Shown: piece by piece, positions 9,729-20,240 of the stretch
Layout of the letters: every line of letters begins with the position of its first letter
Position numbering within the stretch: the first letter of the stretch is position 1
Source of the DNA: Byssochlamys sp. IMV 00236
Lineage: Eukaryota; Ascomycota; Eurotiomycetes; Eurotiales; Thermoascaceae
Assembly: GCA_001931875.2 (NCBI GenBank)
Contig: MSJH02000363.1
Span: 1 to 31,251 of the forward strand
Direction of reading: 5' to 3'
DNA length: 31,251 nucleotides
Notes under the pieces: model-generated
Databases searched by the model: none
Seen by the model: the letters and a program-made list of their open reading frames with translations, nothing else
What the model was told of the DNA's origin: nothing
Program-made: the position numbers and the translations under genes

Positions 9729-10307
9729 ATAATAAAACCAAAAATGAAAAGATACAACGTATTGATAAATATTTATATAGGGCGAATGGAGAGCTTCAGA
9801 AAGATTCAAAGTTTAAGCCGAATTTCGTGGCCTATTCCATATTGATTAATGTAAAGCGCGTCTTGGTTCTTGACGAGTTCAAAAAATCTACCGATTGCTC
9901 GACAATAGAATCAGATAGGCAAACAAATACGAGCAATCTACAACGAACTTGTTTTGTATCGAATTCGAAATCCCATTGTCTGTGGCATCATCTGTCAAGA
10001 AGACGACATATTCACGTACTACATGGATATGATATCTCCTAAGTTATATAGGATGGTCAAGGTCTCAAAGGTGAAATTGTTTAGAAATGTGGAAGGATTA
10101 TATTTCCTCCCGCACATCGTTTCCAGTACGGTACAATTGAAAGTAAGAATGGATTTATAATAACAATCAAACAGCGCGTCTTGAACTAAATTTTCTATGT
10201 TATTTAAACAGAACATTGCCTTAGAAGCCACCATGAAAGCAGAATCGTCTATAATTGAAGCTGCAGAAAACAATCACCGAAACCCACCAATGCCGCCAAC
10301 AACATAG
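9661..10307 (+). pseudogene. Broken gene of a second expanded mucoralean family (nuclease-like)
   Basis: Frame 9662-9915 reads NKTKNEKIQRIDKYLYRA, KFKPNFVAYSIL and RVLVLDEFKKSTDCS. The frame then shifts near 9910 and continues as IGKQIRAIYNELVLYRI, NPIVCGIICQEDD, YYMDMISPKLYRMVKV and LFRNVEGLYFLPHIV. A 69-bp GT-AG intron (10143-10211) leads to NIALEATMKAESSI and the stop at 10307. The pattern (hydrophobic strand with D-E-F-K, then D..IGKQ, NELV, NP-VCGI) resembles a family I know as highly multiplied and uncharacterised in Mucorales genomes. The D/E-x-K strand is compatible with a restriction-endonuclease-like fold, but that is inference. The frameshift and the lack of a clear ATG start suggest a dead copy. 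Confidence 0.55.
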
Positions 10308-10608
10308 CTTTCTTTCGAAAGTTGTCATCTTTGTCGAAAAAGAAAAAGCCCATCGAATGAATAGCCGTAAGATTCCATAGTAACTTACCTTCTTCCGTTG
10401 CATTAAAAGCTATATATAACATTCAATTTGATAAAATCGCAAAACATTTTACATTGTATAGATGATAATATGATAGCTCTCTTTCTTTCTGCGTTTGATC
10501 ATAATATTTTTTGGGATAATCACGATTCTGGCCATTGAAAAAAGTGTGATTTGTATTTAGACAAGTTAACTTTTTGGGAATCAAACAATACAAAGAGAGA
10601 TCTTCTAA
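10308..10608. other. Intergenic, nothing recognised
   Basis: AT-rich DNA between two element remnants. A minus-strand open frame at 10221-10403 is mostly a shadow of the exon ending at 10307. No promoter, RNA or repeat could be supported. Confidence 0.4.
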
Positions 10609-10884
10609 ATGGCATTAACTTATCATATCTTTTCTTATTTGAAAAAGAAACAACATCTGTCCTTTACAGACTTATATTGCATCACGGATAATATCAAAAT
10701 TCACAAATCATCAAAAGTTCTACGAGCACTATTTTCGCTCCTTTACTTACCGAACCAAATTGAAGAGTGTTGGTCTAAAGTAAAAAAAACAGTTACAATA
10801 ACAAATTACCAAGATTGGATCCGCTCACTCCCAAAAACGCTTTCTAAATGCCTTGACATATGGAAAGATTATAAACAAAATTGA
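10609..10884 (+). pseudogene. DDE transposase C-terminal fragment
   Basis: The 91-codon frame contains CITDNIKIHKSSKVLRAL, equivalent to the VMDN.xIHKS catalytic strand, and LPNQIEECWSKVKKTV, equivalent to LNPIEECWSKVKK with the last acidic catalytic position. It ends with PKTLSKCLDIWKDY. Residues between the two motifs are shorter than in intact members and the conserved NP of NPIEE is altered to NQ. Nothing upstream encodes the HTH or first Asp. It differs from the transposase in the first 3.4 kb, so it comes from a different transposon family or a distant member. Confidence 0.65.
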
Positions 10885-11021
10885 GCGACCTTCTAAAAAT
10901 TTGAATAAACACAAAAAATCTTGCCTTTTAAACAGGATCTCTTTAATATGAGTTTATAGAAAAGATGAGCCTGTTTTCTATTTTTTTATGCGAGGTTACA
11001 TATGGAAAGCGTGACTGTAAA

Positions 11022-11053
11022 TGAGAGAGAGAGAGACACAGACAGACAGACGG
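11022..11053. repeat. (GA)n/(GACA)n microsatellite in the DPP 5' region
   Basis: A run of GAGAGAGAGAGA followed by CACAGACAGACAGAC lies 44-75 bases before the dipeptidyl peptidase start codon, probably in its 5' UTR or core promoter. Confidence 0.8.
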
Positions 11054-11096
11054 CATAATTTCTTTTTTCTTTTTCTTGCATACATTTTTTTTATAC

Positions 11097-14039
11097 ATGA
11101 ATTACTCTTGGGACACTATTCGTGACCAAGTGAGGGATTTTAGAACAAATCTTCAAGCTATTTATCCTCTTCAAATATTATCAACAGTCAAGGAATTCAC
11201 AATAGATGCTTCGAACCAATTATACTTTCTTTCTGATCATCTCGCCTTGACGAATGAAATATCACCTAGTAGAAACTTACAACTCTATCATGTAGACTTG
11301 AATAAAAGTAATATTGCTCTCCAAGTATAAAAGGGATGAATTGGGAAACATGTTTGGCTTAGTGTATATATAGTACCTTACTCAGACTGGTTAAATAAGT
11401 CCGATAGAATGACAGAAGCAGAATATCTAGCAGCATGTAGCAAAGCACCTTTATTAGAATGGAACGTACTATTTGAAGAGTACTGTAACCCTAAAACAGG
11501 AACGCATTTTCGTTTACAAGGCATAACTAGCTATGATATTAAAGATGATACTGTCATGTTTACATCTCATAATGGCATTTTCATTAGTAAAATGGAGCAG
11601 GTAAAGTATAAATATATATATATATTTATAGAAAGAGAAAGAGAGAAGATTTATTGATGGTGTATATCTTAGATACCTAGGCTAGTTTATAGTAGATCAA
11701 TGCATGTTTGCAACACACAATCAACTGAGCGATACCCTACATCTAAAACCCTCCTATTAGACGGAAGACTTGATCCGAAACTAGGCGGAAACCATGCTGA
11801 CAAGATTGCATTTATCAAAAATAGAGATATCTGGGTGATGGATCTTGAAGGGAATGAGAGACAGCTTACGTTTTGCTCACTAAATACCAAAGATCCTACA
11901 TTAAACTGTGGCGGTGTAGAATACATGATGCAAGTAAACATGACAGCAACACATGTGGCTACACACATATACTAATAGTTATAACGTTTAGGAGGAATTT
12001 CATCGGTTCACTGGCTATTACTGGGCACCATCTGATCCTGATTCACCCGTAGACAGAATAGTGTATCTAGAAACGTCTGAACTAGAGGTCGAGCTGTTAA
12101 GAATATCAAAACCAGCCATCTCATTTTCTGGATCAGATACTCTGCTCAATCACACTGAGTGCATGCGATACCCATATGCAGGAAAACCCAATGCTACGAG
12201 TAAAATAAGAATTGTAGAATTTAGCGATACAGAAATCATACATAGAAAACTATTGGATCATGATGAGCTTCATATTGCATTTCCTTGGATGGAATATATC
12301 GTTAGATTCGGTTGGATACCAAATGGTCAAAGGTAAAGCATTTGTTTTTAAAAAAAAATGACATGAGAGATTTATCTGCATATAAAGCGTATGGGCCCAG
12401 ATATTATCGAGAGATCAAAAGAGAACAGCGATAGTGAAATTGGCATTAGAACAATTCACTAGCTCATCCTCATCTTTATCAGCAGAGATACTTTGGGAAG
12501 AAACGAATAGTGCCTGGATTAATGTGACAGACACATACTATTTCATGAAACAGACGGATGCGGCAGTAACAAGGCTGATATGGAGCTCTGAAAAGTCAAA
12601 CGGATATCGACACCTTTATCTCGTAGAAAAACATATAGATCAACCCGCAATTATCACTCAACTTACACATGGTGAGTGGTGCTGTCTAGACAAGCCCATT
12701 TATGTGGATGAATCGCGTGGCCTTGTGTATTTTTCTGCCAAGGCAGATACTCCTTTGGAACCTCACTTTTATGTTGTATCATACATCAGACCACAGGACG
12801 GCATCAGACGGCTGACTCAACCTGGATTTAGCCATACAGTCACCATGACTTGTCCAGATTATTTTGTAGATTGCTTTTCTAACCTACATCATCCGCATGT
12901 CTTTTCTGTGCAAAAGATTGACCATAGTTCATTACTGCCCTCACTATCGAGTTACAAAGGACTCATCTTACCTGTCTGTCGGATCACTCCTTACCAGAAC
13001 AGCGCTCCGTGTATAGCCAACACCCTTTTTCTTCACACAAATTCACCAGCAGCTGAAAACATCAAACACTATGAGGAAGCGACGTTAATATATGAAAGTG
13101 TTTTGTCAAATGGACACTTGTTTAGCTTCACGACGTCAGATGGTATATATATAGTTTGAAAGATAAAATCTATAGATGGCTTACTCCTTTTTTTTTTTTT
13201 TGTAAAAGGCGTCGTTTTGTACGGATGTCTATATAGACCACGGTCTTATCAGCCTGGATACAGCTACCCTACCATCCTTCACATCTACGGTGGGCCTAAA
13301 TCACAAATGGTAGTCAACGAATTCAGATTCCCGAGACTCATGCGATATTTGATGTCTGTCTATTTTGGATTTGCAGTCGTCATCATCGATGGCCGAGGAT
13401 CTAGCGACAGAGGTCTTCATTTTGAATCACATATCCAGTATCGGCTTGGTACAGTCGAACTCAAGGATCAGATCGAAGGATTACAGTTCTTGTACAATAC
13501 CAAGTTTGGAGCTGGAGTGACAATGGATGGAAGAAAAGTAAGCGTTGTTGACTTGAACAGGGTGGCTATCACTGGGTGGTCATATGGAGGATACCTTAGT
13601 CTTATGGCATTAGGACAATATCCTGATTTATTTAAAATAGCAATTGCTGGTGCGCCTGTGACGCAATGGGAACTCTATGATGCTGCTTATACGGAACGGT
13701 ATATGGGGCTACCGTCTGAAAATAGAAAGGCTTATGCAAAAAGTTCTGTGTTACCGTATGTACGAGACTTTCCAGACAGGTAAACTAAAAGAATGCCTTG
13801 TGTATGCGATTCTGTTAATAACCATTATATGTAGTGGCAATAGGCTGCTGATTGCTCATGGTTTGATTGATGAAAATGTGCATTTCAAGAATACTGAGGC
13901 ACTCGTAACAGAATTAGTTAAACATAACAAGCATCACTATCTTCAAGTATATCCAAATGAAAAACATGGTCTTCGACATGCTAGTGTCAATGAGCATTTC
14001 GAGACCCTTATGTTTTACTGGCTAACCAACTATTTGTAA
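11097..14039 (+). CDS. DPP8/9-type prolyl dipeptidyl peptidase (S9B family)
   Basis: Seven-exon model (11097-11307, 11374-11600, 11673-11933, 11992-12332, 12424-13142, 13209-13779, 13835-14039) gives 844 aa with intact frame. The N-terminus (MNYSWDTIRDQV) has no signal or membrane anchor, unlike yeast Ste13/Dap2, so a cytosolic enzyme is likely; animal DPP8/9 are about 860-900 aa. The propeller shows GITSYD, DKIAFIKNRDIWV and the substrate-binding EEFHRFTGYYWAP (Glu234-Glu235). The hydrolase part has ILHIYGGP, VVIIDGRGSS and GWSYGGYLS (Ser711), GLIDENVHF (Asp789) and NEKHGLRH (His821). Spacings of 78 and 32 residues equal those of DPP4. Such enzymes remove X-Pro dipeptides from peptides. Exon 1 uses donor GTAATA at 11308, chosen because the stronger-looking GTATAA at 11325 breaks the frame. 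It converges on BRO1. Confidence 0.93.
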
Positions 14040-14083
14040 ATAAATAAACCGTGTCAGAAAATGTAATTATTTTATTTTGGATC
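14040..14083. terminator. 44-bp convergent 3' gap with shared polyadenylation signals
   Basis: The stop codons of the DPP gene (+) and the BRO1 gene (-) are 44 bp apart. The gap begins AATAAATAAACC on the plus strand (spanning the DPP stop codon), a likely poly(A) signal, and is AT-rich near 14060-14080. Given normal fungal 3' UTR lengths the two transcripts almost certainly overlap in antisense. Confidence 0.6.
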
Positions 14084-17000
14084 TTAGTCTAATAGACTAT
14101 TGGAAGGTGGTCTATTTTGAGAAGCGTAGGGCTGCTGCTGTTGTTGTTGTTGTTGATAAGGTGGATACCCTTGTTGCTGTGGATGATATTGTCCTTGAAA
14201 GTTAGGTTGGGTAAAGTTTTGTGGAGGGGCAAAGTTTTGCATTGGCTGTTGAGGATAGGTTTGTTGTTGCATAGGCATAAAACCTTGTTGCTGAGGTGAG
14301 TAGTAACCTTGTTGTTGTTGTTGTTGTTGTTGGGGAAGGATATAGCCATGCTGTTGCTGCTGTGGCTGCTGTTGTTGTTGTTGTTGGGGAGTAGGAGGAG
14401 GGATATAATTTGGTTGAGGTACCTGAGTAGGGGTATAGCTCTGTACTTGAGGGGATGCATAGTTCGCTGGATACATAGTCTGACCACTGTAGGCAGGACG
14501 CTGATTAGAAACTACAGGCGTATAAGCAGGAGGTGTATACACCACAGGTGATGGCTGCTGCTGCTGTTGCGGTTGTTGTTGTTGTTGTTGTTGTTGCTGA
14601 GGGTAGCCATATCCACTGTAAGATAGTGCCTGCTGCTGAAGGATGCCTTGAGGTTTAGGTGGTGGCGTTGGTGTGTACTGATAAGGAGCGCTTGGCTCAT
14701 TCAAGGATAATTGTCTTGTTTGGTTTATAAGCTGTGTTGCTGTAGGCACTGCTGGTGGGGGTGGGTGCTGAGGAACCACTGGTGGAGCCGAATGTTGAGG
14801 CATTACTGGCTGAGATGGATGCTGAAGAATTGTGGGTTGAGGTGGCTGCTGGGGAGCCACGGGAGGGGCAGTGTATTTGTTTAGTGTTTCTTTCAATAGA
14901 GTCTGCTCGCGTGTGCTCTTTGTGCTCTCAATTTCTTCTATCAAGCGGCGTCTTTCTGCTGTACGTTCATTAACAAATCTTTGAACGTTACGTTGGAGTG
15001 AATCAATAGTGTCTTGCAATCCACGATAAAATTGTATCCCTTTACCTAATCCTTCTCTCACTTCATCATAAATAGTCTTTGCTTCTTTCAAATCCATCAT
15101 CAAACTCTTTTGAGCCTTTTCTGCCTTTTCATGTTGTGTGTGCAGTTTCTGTGCCTCAGTTCCCTCCATCAAATCCTTAAATGCTGCAGTCAATTCTTGA
15201 ATAGCTTGCTGCTGATGCTGAATAGTAGCAGAGATGCGCTGTTGATGTGGTCTAAATTTCTCAAGCTCAGATGCAAAGATCTGCTGTTCCACATTTGCCT
15301 TCTTGTTTAAAATTAATAGCTGTGAAATATCATCTTGCAATGTCTAAAGAAGTATATGAGATTTTTATATTTTGGTGTAAAAGTGACTTACCTTTTCTTT
15401 GAGATCCTGAAAGGTTTCATTTCTATCACTTTCAATTTTACGCAACTTTTCCAGAATGGATTCCACTCGCTGAACCTTCTCATTCAACTTGTTTTTGTTG
15501 TCCTCGACTCCAGTATCTACATCCAACAAGCTCATATCTGAGGCGACGTTGCTTTTGTTTGATAAATTGATAATAGTATCTGTAAAAGCTTTTTCCAGTG
15601 CCTGTGGTTGCTTCAGGATATCAAGGTGATGCTGAACAGAGCTATACTTTGCAAACAGTTGTTGATCCGACTGGTTCGCATTTTCTAACATTCTACGATG
15701 ATTTAAGATATCATGACGAAACTCGGTTGTGAGTGATGCAGAAGGCGCTTGAGTCCAGAGATCACCATGTTTGACTCGCTCTTGTTCACAGTCCCTCATT
15801 TCTGTGTCAAGGCTCAGGTTGATCTCATCCAAGATTTGCCTTGCTTCCAATTTCACTGAATTTAATGTGTTTAGTAATTCACCAATGGACTTGGTGCGCT
15901 CCTCCAAGACCACCTGATCTGCCCATTGTTTCACTTCGGTAGGTGGTGATGCATATACATCCAATGTCTGCTGTTTAAATTTTGCCAAGGATCCTGGCAG
16001 CTTCATATAATCCAAGGATGTGTTGAGCTCGGCCTTGGCAAGGTCGCATCGCTCATTCTCCGAACGAAGTAATTTGGCCTTTTCTTCAGAATACAAAGAA
16101 GCACTTTCATGAATACTGATAGGAATAAGTTTCGAAAACAAATCAACGCCAATGACCTTTTTGATTTCGTCAGGTCCATAGAGTTCAGAGATAGGAATCG
16201 TCTTGACAGCTTTTAAACGGTCGATCGGTGTCAAGATAGATTCTTGAGGTACTGCATCATGATAAATCATATCGTTGTCCCGAGTGGCTGATGTTACTTT
16301 TTCTGTGCATGTAGCACTCAAAGTCTTACAAAGCTCTTGAAGGGCGTTTGCGCATTCACTAGGAACCGTTCCATTCGCATGATTTGAGACCAGTAAGAGT
16401 GAAGGTAAGCTATTGGATAACTTGACTGCTTCTTTGGCAGCAGACTCAGCAGCTGAGTACCTTGCTACACATTCACCATACTTGGCTTCGGTCTCACACG
16501 CAGCAGCCTTATGCTGTTGAGCTGTTGCAGCGTAATACTTTTGTTTGATTTGGCATATAGTCGCCCACGACTTGTCGACACCCACACCGCGCTGTATGGC
16601 ATCATTTACAGCATCTACAAGGTGTCCATAGGTCCAAGCTGCATGACTAGCTAGTTTGGCAATCAACCCTTCCTTCTTTTTTTCTCGAATACTGCTCTCC
16701 AAAAAGCACTCGTGAGCCTGTGCCAACATAAGCTCGCACAACATCTGGACTGTCTCTCGACTCAAGTCTTCGGAAGGAGCGTGTAGAAAATTGTCGTTGA
16801 TATACTGAAACATTCCTGCAGAAGCCTGGAAGTAGTGGAACGCTCGTTTTCGTCCTTCTGCCTCGGCTCGGTTTTGTGCGCTTGCAATAGCTGATAATGT
16901 AGATGCCTCGTTAAATATGATACTGGCCTTCTCAAATGCAAGAGAGTATTGGGCAACGGCCCTGTTGTTAAAAGCGTCATACCTATAAAAACTCTTATCA

Positions 17001-17316
17001 GCCTTTGCTTTTCTAGTATTTTTTTTTTTTTTTACCAGTTGAATAACACTTTGACATGCTTCTCATCAACAGGGAAACGCAAGTCGAGTAATTCCAATTG
17101 TCCAAAATAACGATAAAGTAAGTCTCTTCCGGTAATGTCTTTTCCTGCACCACGAATATCTTGGCGTAACCGATTAAAAGACTGAGTTTCTTCTTTATAT
17201 TTTTCTGGGTCGTCTTGATAAAAGCGAGCGATATATTTCTTTAAAGGATGAATCCAGTCGACATCATCTGTCTTTTTGAAGGGTGCCGTAATAAACGGAA
17301 TTTGTGGTGTCGTCAT
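14084..17316 (-). CDS. BRO1: BRO1/ALIX-like ESCRT-associated adaptor
   Basis: Three exons on the minus strand (17316-17036, 16982-15392, 15343-14084) give 1043 aa; both introns (53 and 48 bp) are GT-AG. The BRO1 domain begins at once (MTTPQIPFITAPFKKTDDVDW) with DLLYRYFGQLELLDLRFPV and WYDAF spanning intron 1, then FEKASIIFNEAS; it extends to about residue 370. A helical V-like domain follows (about 380-770) with heptad-rich segments. The last 270 residues are Pro/Gln-rich with several Q runs of 5-9 and end NSLLD. In yeast and animals BRO1-domain proteins bind Snf7/CHMP4 and recruit the deubiquitinase Doa4 at multivesicular endosomes. Rim20 is the main alternative, but the long Pro/Gln tail and the N-terminal sequence fit Bro1 better. 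The initiator is the ATG at 17316, not the upstream TTG. Confidence 0.9.
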
Positions 17317-17563
17317 AAAGTACAATTAATACAAAAGAAAAAAGTGAAAAATACAAAAAAGGTCACAGGATACACAAAGGCATACAGAGAGAGAGAATAC
17401 ACAGACAAAGAAGACGGAGAAGGGGTGCACATGTCGCCTTTTCAATTTTTGTTGCTTGATAAAATATTAGAGCATATGATCTTGGCAGGATATTTGTACC
17501 CATTTAATGAAAAGAGAAAGAGATATTCATCCTTGTTGGAATATGCCTCTTCAATACATATCA
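17317..17563. promoter_or_regulatory. BRO1 upstream region
   Basis: Purine-rich DNA directly upstream of the BRO1 start, presumably its 5' UTR and promoter. A plus-strand ATG frame (17431-17643, 70 codons) is Ile/Leu-rich and has no supporting feature; I do not call it. Confidence 0.4.
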
Positions 17564-17824
17564 TCAAGTATCAGTCTTTTGAGACCCTTTATCTGATAGA
17601 TTCTCTGACATACAGTATTGTTGATCTACTTTCATGCAACTAAATTCATAACAAGGTTTTTGGTTGATTTGACATGATTTGGGCTTCCAAAACTTGAAAA
17701 AGGAACACTGTGGATTCCATCCGAAACCTAACGCCATTTGGCAGTTTTCTTTAATGCACACAAAGCGTTTGTGTTTATCAAATATTGCCACTACTAAGAA
17801 GAAAAATGGCGTATTTGATTGCAT
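17564..17824 (-). CDS. Small cysteine-rich ORF, unrecognised
   Basis: An ATG at 17824 opens 86 codons. Seven Cys fall in about 50 residues with spacing C-x4-C-x11-C-x10-C-x6-C-x4-C-x7-C, beginning near VCIKENC and ending near QQYC. The N-terminus has a short hydrophobic run (TPFFFLVVAIF) that could be a weak signal peptide. An alternative reading uses an AG at TTCTTCTTAG (about 17795) as the 3' splice site of a missing first exon. No homologue is recognised and the plus strand is also open here, so it may be chance. If real, a small secreted protein is one possibility. Confidence 0.25.
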   Translation of the reverse strand: MQSNTPFFFLVVAIFDKHKRFVCIKENCQMALGFGWNPQCSFFKFWKPKSCQINQKPCYEFSCMKVDQQYCMSENLSDKGSQKTDT

Positions 17825-19470
17825 GATATCACATTGGATAAACTACTGTAATAAAAAGCATAAAGTAAAAAAGAAAGAAAGAAAGAGGTTCATAGGGGGG
17901 AACGCTTTAATTCAACTGCCAAGAAATGCGGTAGTAAAACATCAAGATTATAGACAAGGACTGAAAAGATGCCTGTCACTATGCTATATGTGTCTTCATT
18001 TGTTCGAAAACTAGCAGGATCCTTTTATGGGGATGTTACTCTTTAAAGATTATATTATAAAGAGAAGATGACGTGAGAGAGCAGCCTCCTTTTGTAGCGT
18101 TTCAACTTGAAAGCCAATTTCCATACAAAATGTAAAGAAGGAGATATTCTTGAATACTAACAGCAGAACAGTATTTCAGTCTTCTTTATAAATAAAGTAA
18201 TTTATGTGAAAATAAATGTGATGATACTGTATTTCATAGAAGCTTGTTAGATTTATAATGAGCCACTGTTATGACTAATATCGATAGATAAGCCTCTAGA
18301 TTGAGAATTGTCTCAAGTGATTTTTAAGGTTTAGTTTTTTAAGCAAAACATAATTTTTCTGTTTTACAGAACAAAAAAGAAACAGAAAGAACACTCAAAG
18401 AAAAAAACTCCGTCAGTCATATTAGTTCTTTGTGTACGATAAATTCGCGGCTTATGCTTCTGGTCAAAGCTGGATTACGCATATGGAAAGATAAGCATCT
18501 AACTAATTGCTTCATCTGTTCAATAAAAAAAAATGCCGCTTCTCATTGAAGTATCAAAGCGCTAAAAGGAGTCGTCATACTGCTTTACATATTTTTTTCT
18601 GTAACTTGTTTTTCTATTATCTTTCATGCAATCATGTTGATCTCTAAACCCTTTTTTTTTTTTCTTTTTTCTGGAAGAACGAATTTATCGAATCTAATCC
18701 CAAACAGGAGCGATTTACCAGAGTCTTGGTCGAAACGGGTTTAGTTTTCTCCTCATTATTCAGAGATAACCAAGTTAGTAGCAAAAGAACACTCTTTCTT
18801 CTCTTGTTTCTTTCCTCAACGGCACAACTCCGAGTTTCCCCCTTTTTTTGCCTCAACTTTTCTTCTTTTTTCTTATTCCGCCAACCAATACCATTCGTCT
18901 ATTAAGCTTGTTCAAAAACTAGAAAAATAAGCCAGCCGTTTATGATTCGATTTTTTTTGTCTGTATATTTAACAAATATCACATCTCTTTCAAACTTATG
19001 CTTACATCAAACCTTTGCCTTTTGCTTTTTTATATTCCTGTTTCTTTACAATTTAAATGAGAAGTTAGCGACAGATAATGTTTCGGAGTAACAAACGAGA
19101 TGAGAACAAATCAAGTCAGATCACAACTTTACGTAGATAAAGACAAGGCATATGCTGCAAGTGAAAAGATAGGCATTGCATTTATTTTTATGGAGAAATG
19201 CAAATTTGATTATTTACTTAAATGTGGATAGTGATTTTGACTAAACGCTTGGTAATTGATTATAAATAGTAAAGTGGTACGACAGTAAAACCAGCCAAAA
19301 AAGGAAAATGCTTGACGGTCAATTTAACGATTTACATCATTTGTTGAACTGGTTTAAATGGTCAAATAAAAATGATCGGATTCTTCCATTTCTAGTAAGA
19401 GTGATATCATAAATACCTACCAAAAAAGGCTTGTTCCTAATGCCTTTTTTAATAAACAGCCACAAAAGTA
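17825..19470. other. Long intergenic region, no convincing gene
   Basis: About 1.6 kb of AT-rich DNA with homopolymer runs (for example 18651-18668). The open frames present (such as 18644-18856 on the minus strand, Lys/Arg-rich) are low complexity and lack conserved motifs. It probably holds the upstream control sequences of the small gene at 19558. Confidence 0.45.
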
Positions 19471-19557
19471 TATATAAACCTTGGTTCTTTTTTGATTTTT
19501 CCTCTATCTCTCTCTCAGCATCTCTTTTTTTTACCCATCCTCTTGTCAACTATACAC
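19471..19557 (+). promoter_or_regulatory. TATA box and pyrimidine-rich leader
   Basis: TATATAAA at 19471-19478 lies 80 bp before the ATG at 19558 and is followed by a long C/T-rich leader (19486-19545), the layout of a strongly expressed fungal Pol II promoter. It is the main reason to believe the small gene downstream. Confidence 0.65.
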
Positions 19558-19773
19558 ATGTCTCCTACTGTCTTACCCAACAACAACAACAACAATAGAA
19601 TGATGACAAGAGACGAAATCATGAAAATGGCAAGAAATGAATATGCTCGTCAATTATCAAAATATACCAAAGCTCAATTGCTGAAAAACAATCTTCAAGT
19701 GAAAGAGACATCCGCAAGTGATACAAAATTATCTTCATCCAGGGGTCAGCAAGCCAATCTCACGCAACAGTAA
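19558..19773 (+). CDS. Small basic protein, 71 aa, unknown
   Basis: ATG at 19558, stop TAA at 19771. The protein starts MSPTVLPNNNNNNRMMTRDE, has a central amphipathic stretch (EIMKMARNEYARQLSKYT) and a Ser/Gln-rich end. It has no Cys, no membrane segment and no signal peptide. The clean promoter in front and T-rich, AATAA-like sequences behind (about 19795) support a real, intronless short gene. No family is recognised; function unknown. The nearest genes are more than 2 kb away on the left and 3.5 kb on the right. Confidence 0.55.
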   Translation: MSPTVLPNNNNNNRMMTRDEIMKMARNEYARQLSKYTKAQLLKNNLQVKETSASDTKLSSSRGQQANLTQQ

Positions 19774-20186
19774 AAGTTTTGACTGCCTTATTTGTAAATA
19801 ACCGAAACTGACTCTCAATTCACACACACATATATATATGTATATCCTTTCTTATACTGTTGCTACTGCAATAATCATTTCTTCATTGGGCATTTTTTTT
19901 CTCTTTATTTCTTTCTTTTTTTGTATATAAAGTATTTTATATTCATGAACGCATATATAAATATCCCCATAAAAGTCTTTTTTCTCTTTTGAATTAACAA
20001 AAGATCTCGACCTTTTTTATGAAGTCATTATACATTGATGTTATTTAATTGGATATTCTATGCATATTGACACATTGTATTGTTTTTGTTTAAGTTTGCG
20101 GGCTTTTTCTGCGGATAGTAATTGTCGCATTTATCTAAATCTATATTCCAAAAGATTGACCATAAAACATAGTATTACAAGATACG

Positions 20187-20240
20187 GCATGCCCCTCAAC
20201 TCCCATTGACCATAATTAAATTGAGTTGTCATATAAAAGG
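20187..20240 (+). repeat. Promoter-like block, copy L
   Basis: GCATGCCCCTCAACTCCCAT followed by TGACCATAATTAAATTGAG and TCATATAAAAGG. It aligns with 29895-29960 (ACATGCCCAACTATCATTGG, CCATAACTAAATCGG, TCATATAAAATAAC). A TATA-like element closes both. Upstream, both also share TTGTCG(C/T)AT and TCTAAATCTATA(T/C)TC. No coding sequence is recognisable after this copy. Confidence 0.6.

Noticed and set aside
11308..11330. Donor GTATAA at 11325 for the first DPP intron
   Set aside because: Using it leaves exon 2 out of frame with the conserved TEAEYL segment; GTAATA at 11308 keeps the frame.
14089..14700. Poly-Leu and poly-Asn open frames on both strands
   Set aside because: Shadows of the CAA/CAG repeats that encode the Gln-rich tail of the BRO1-like protein.
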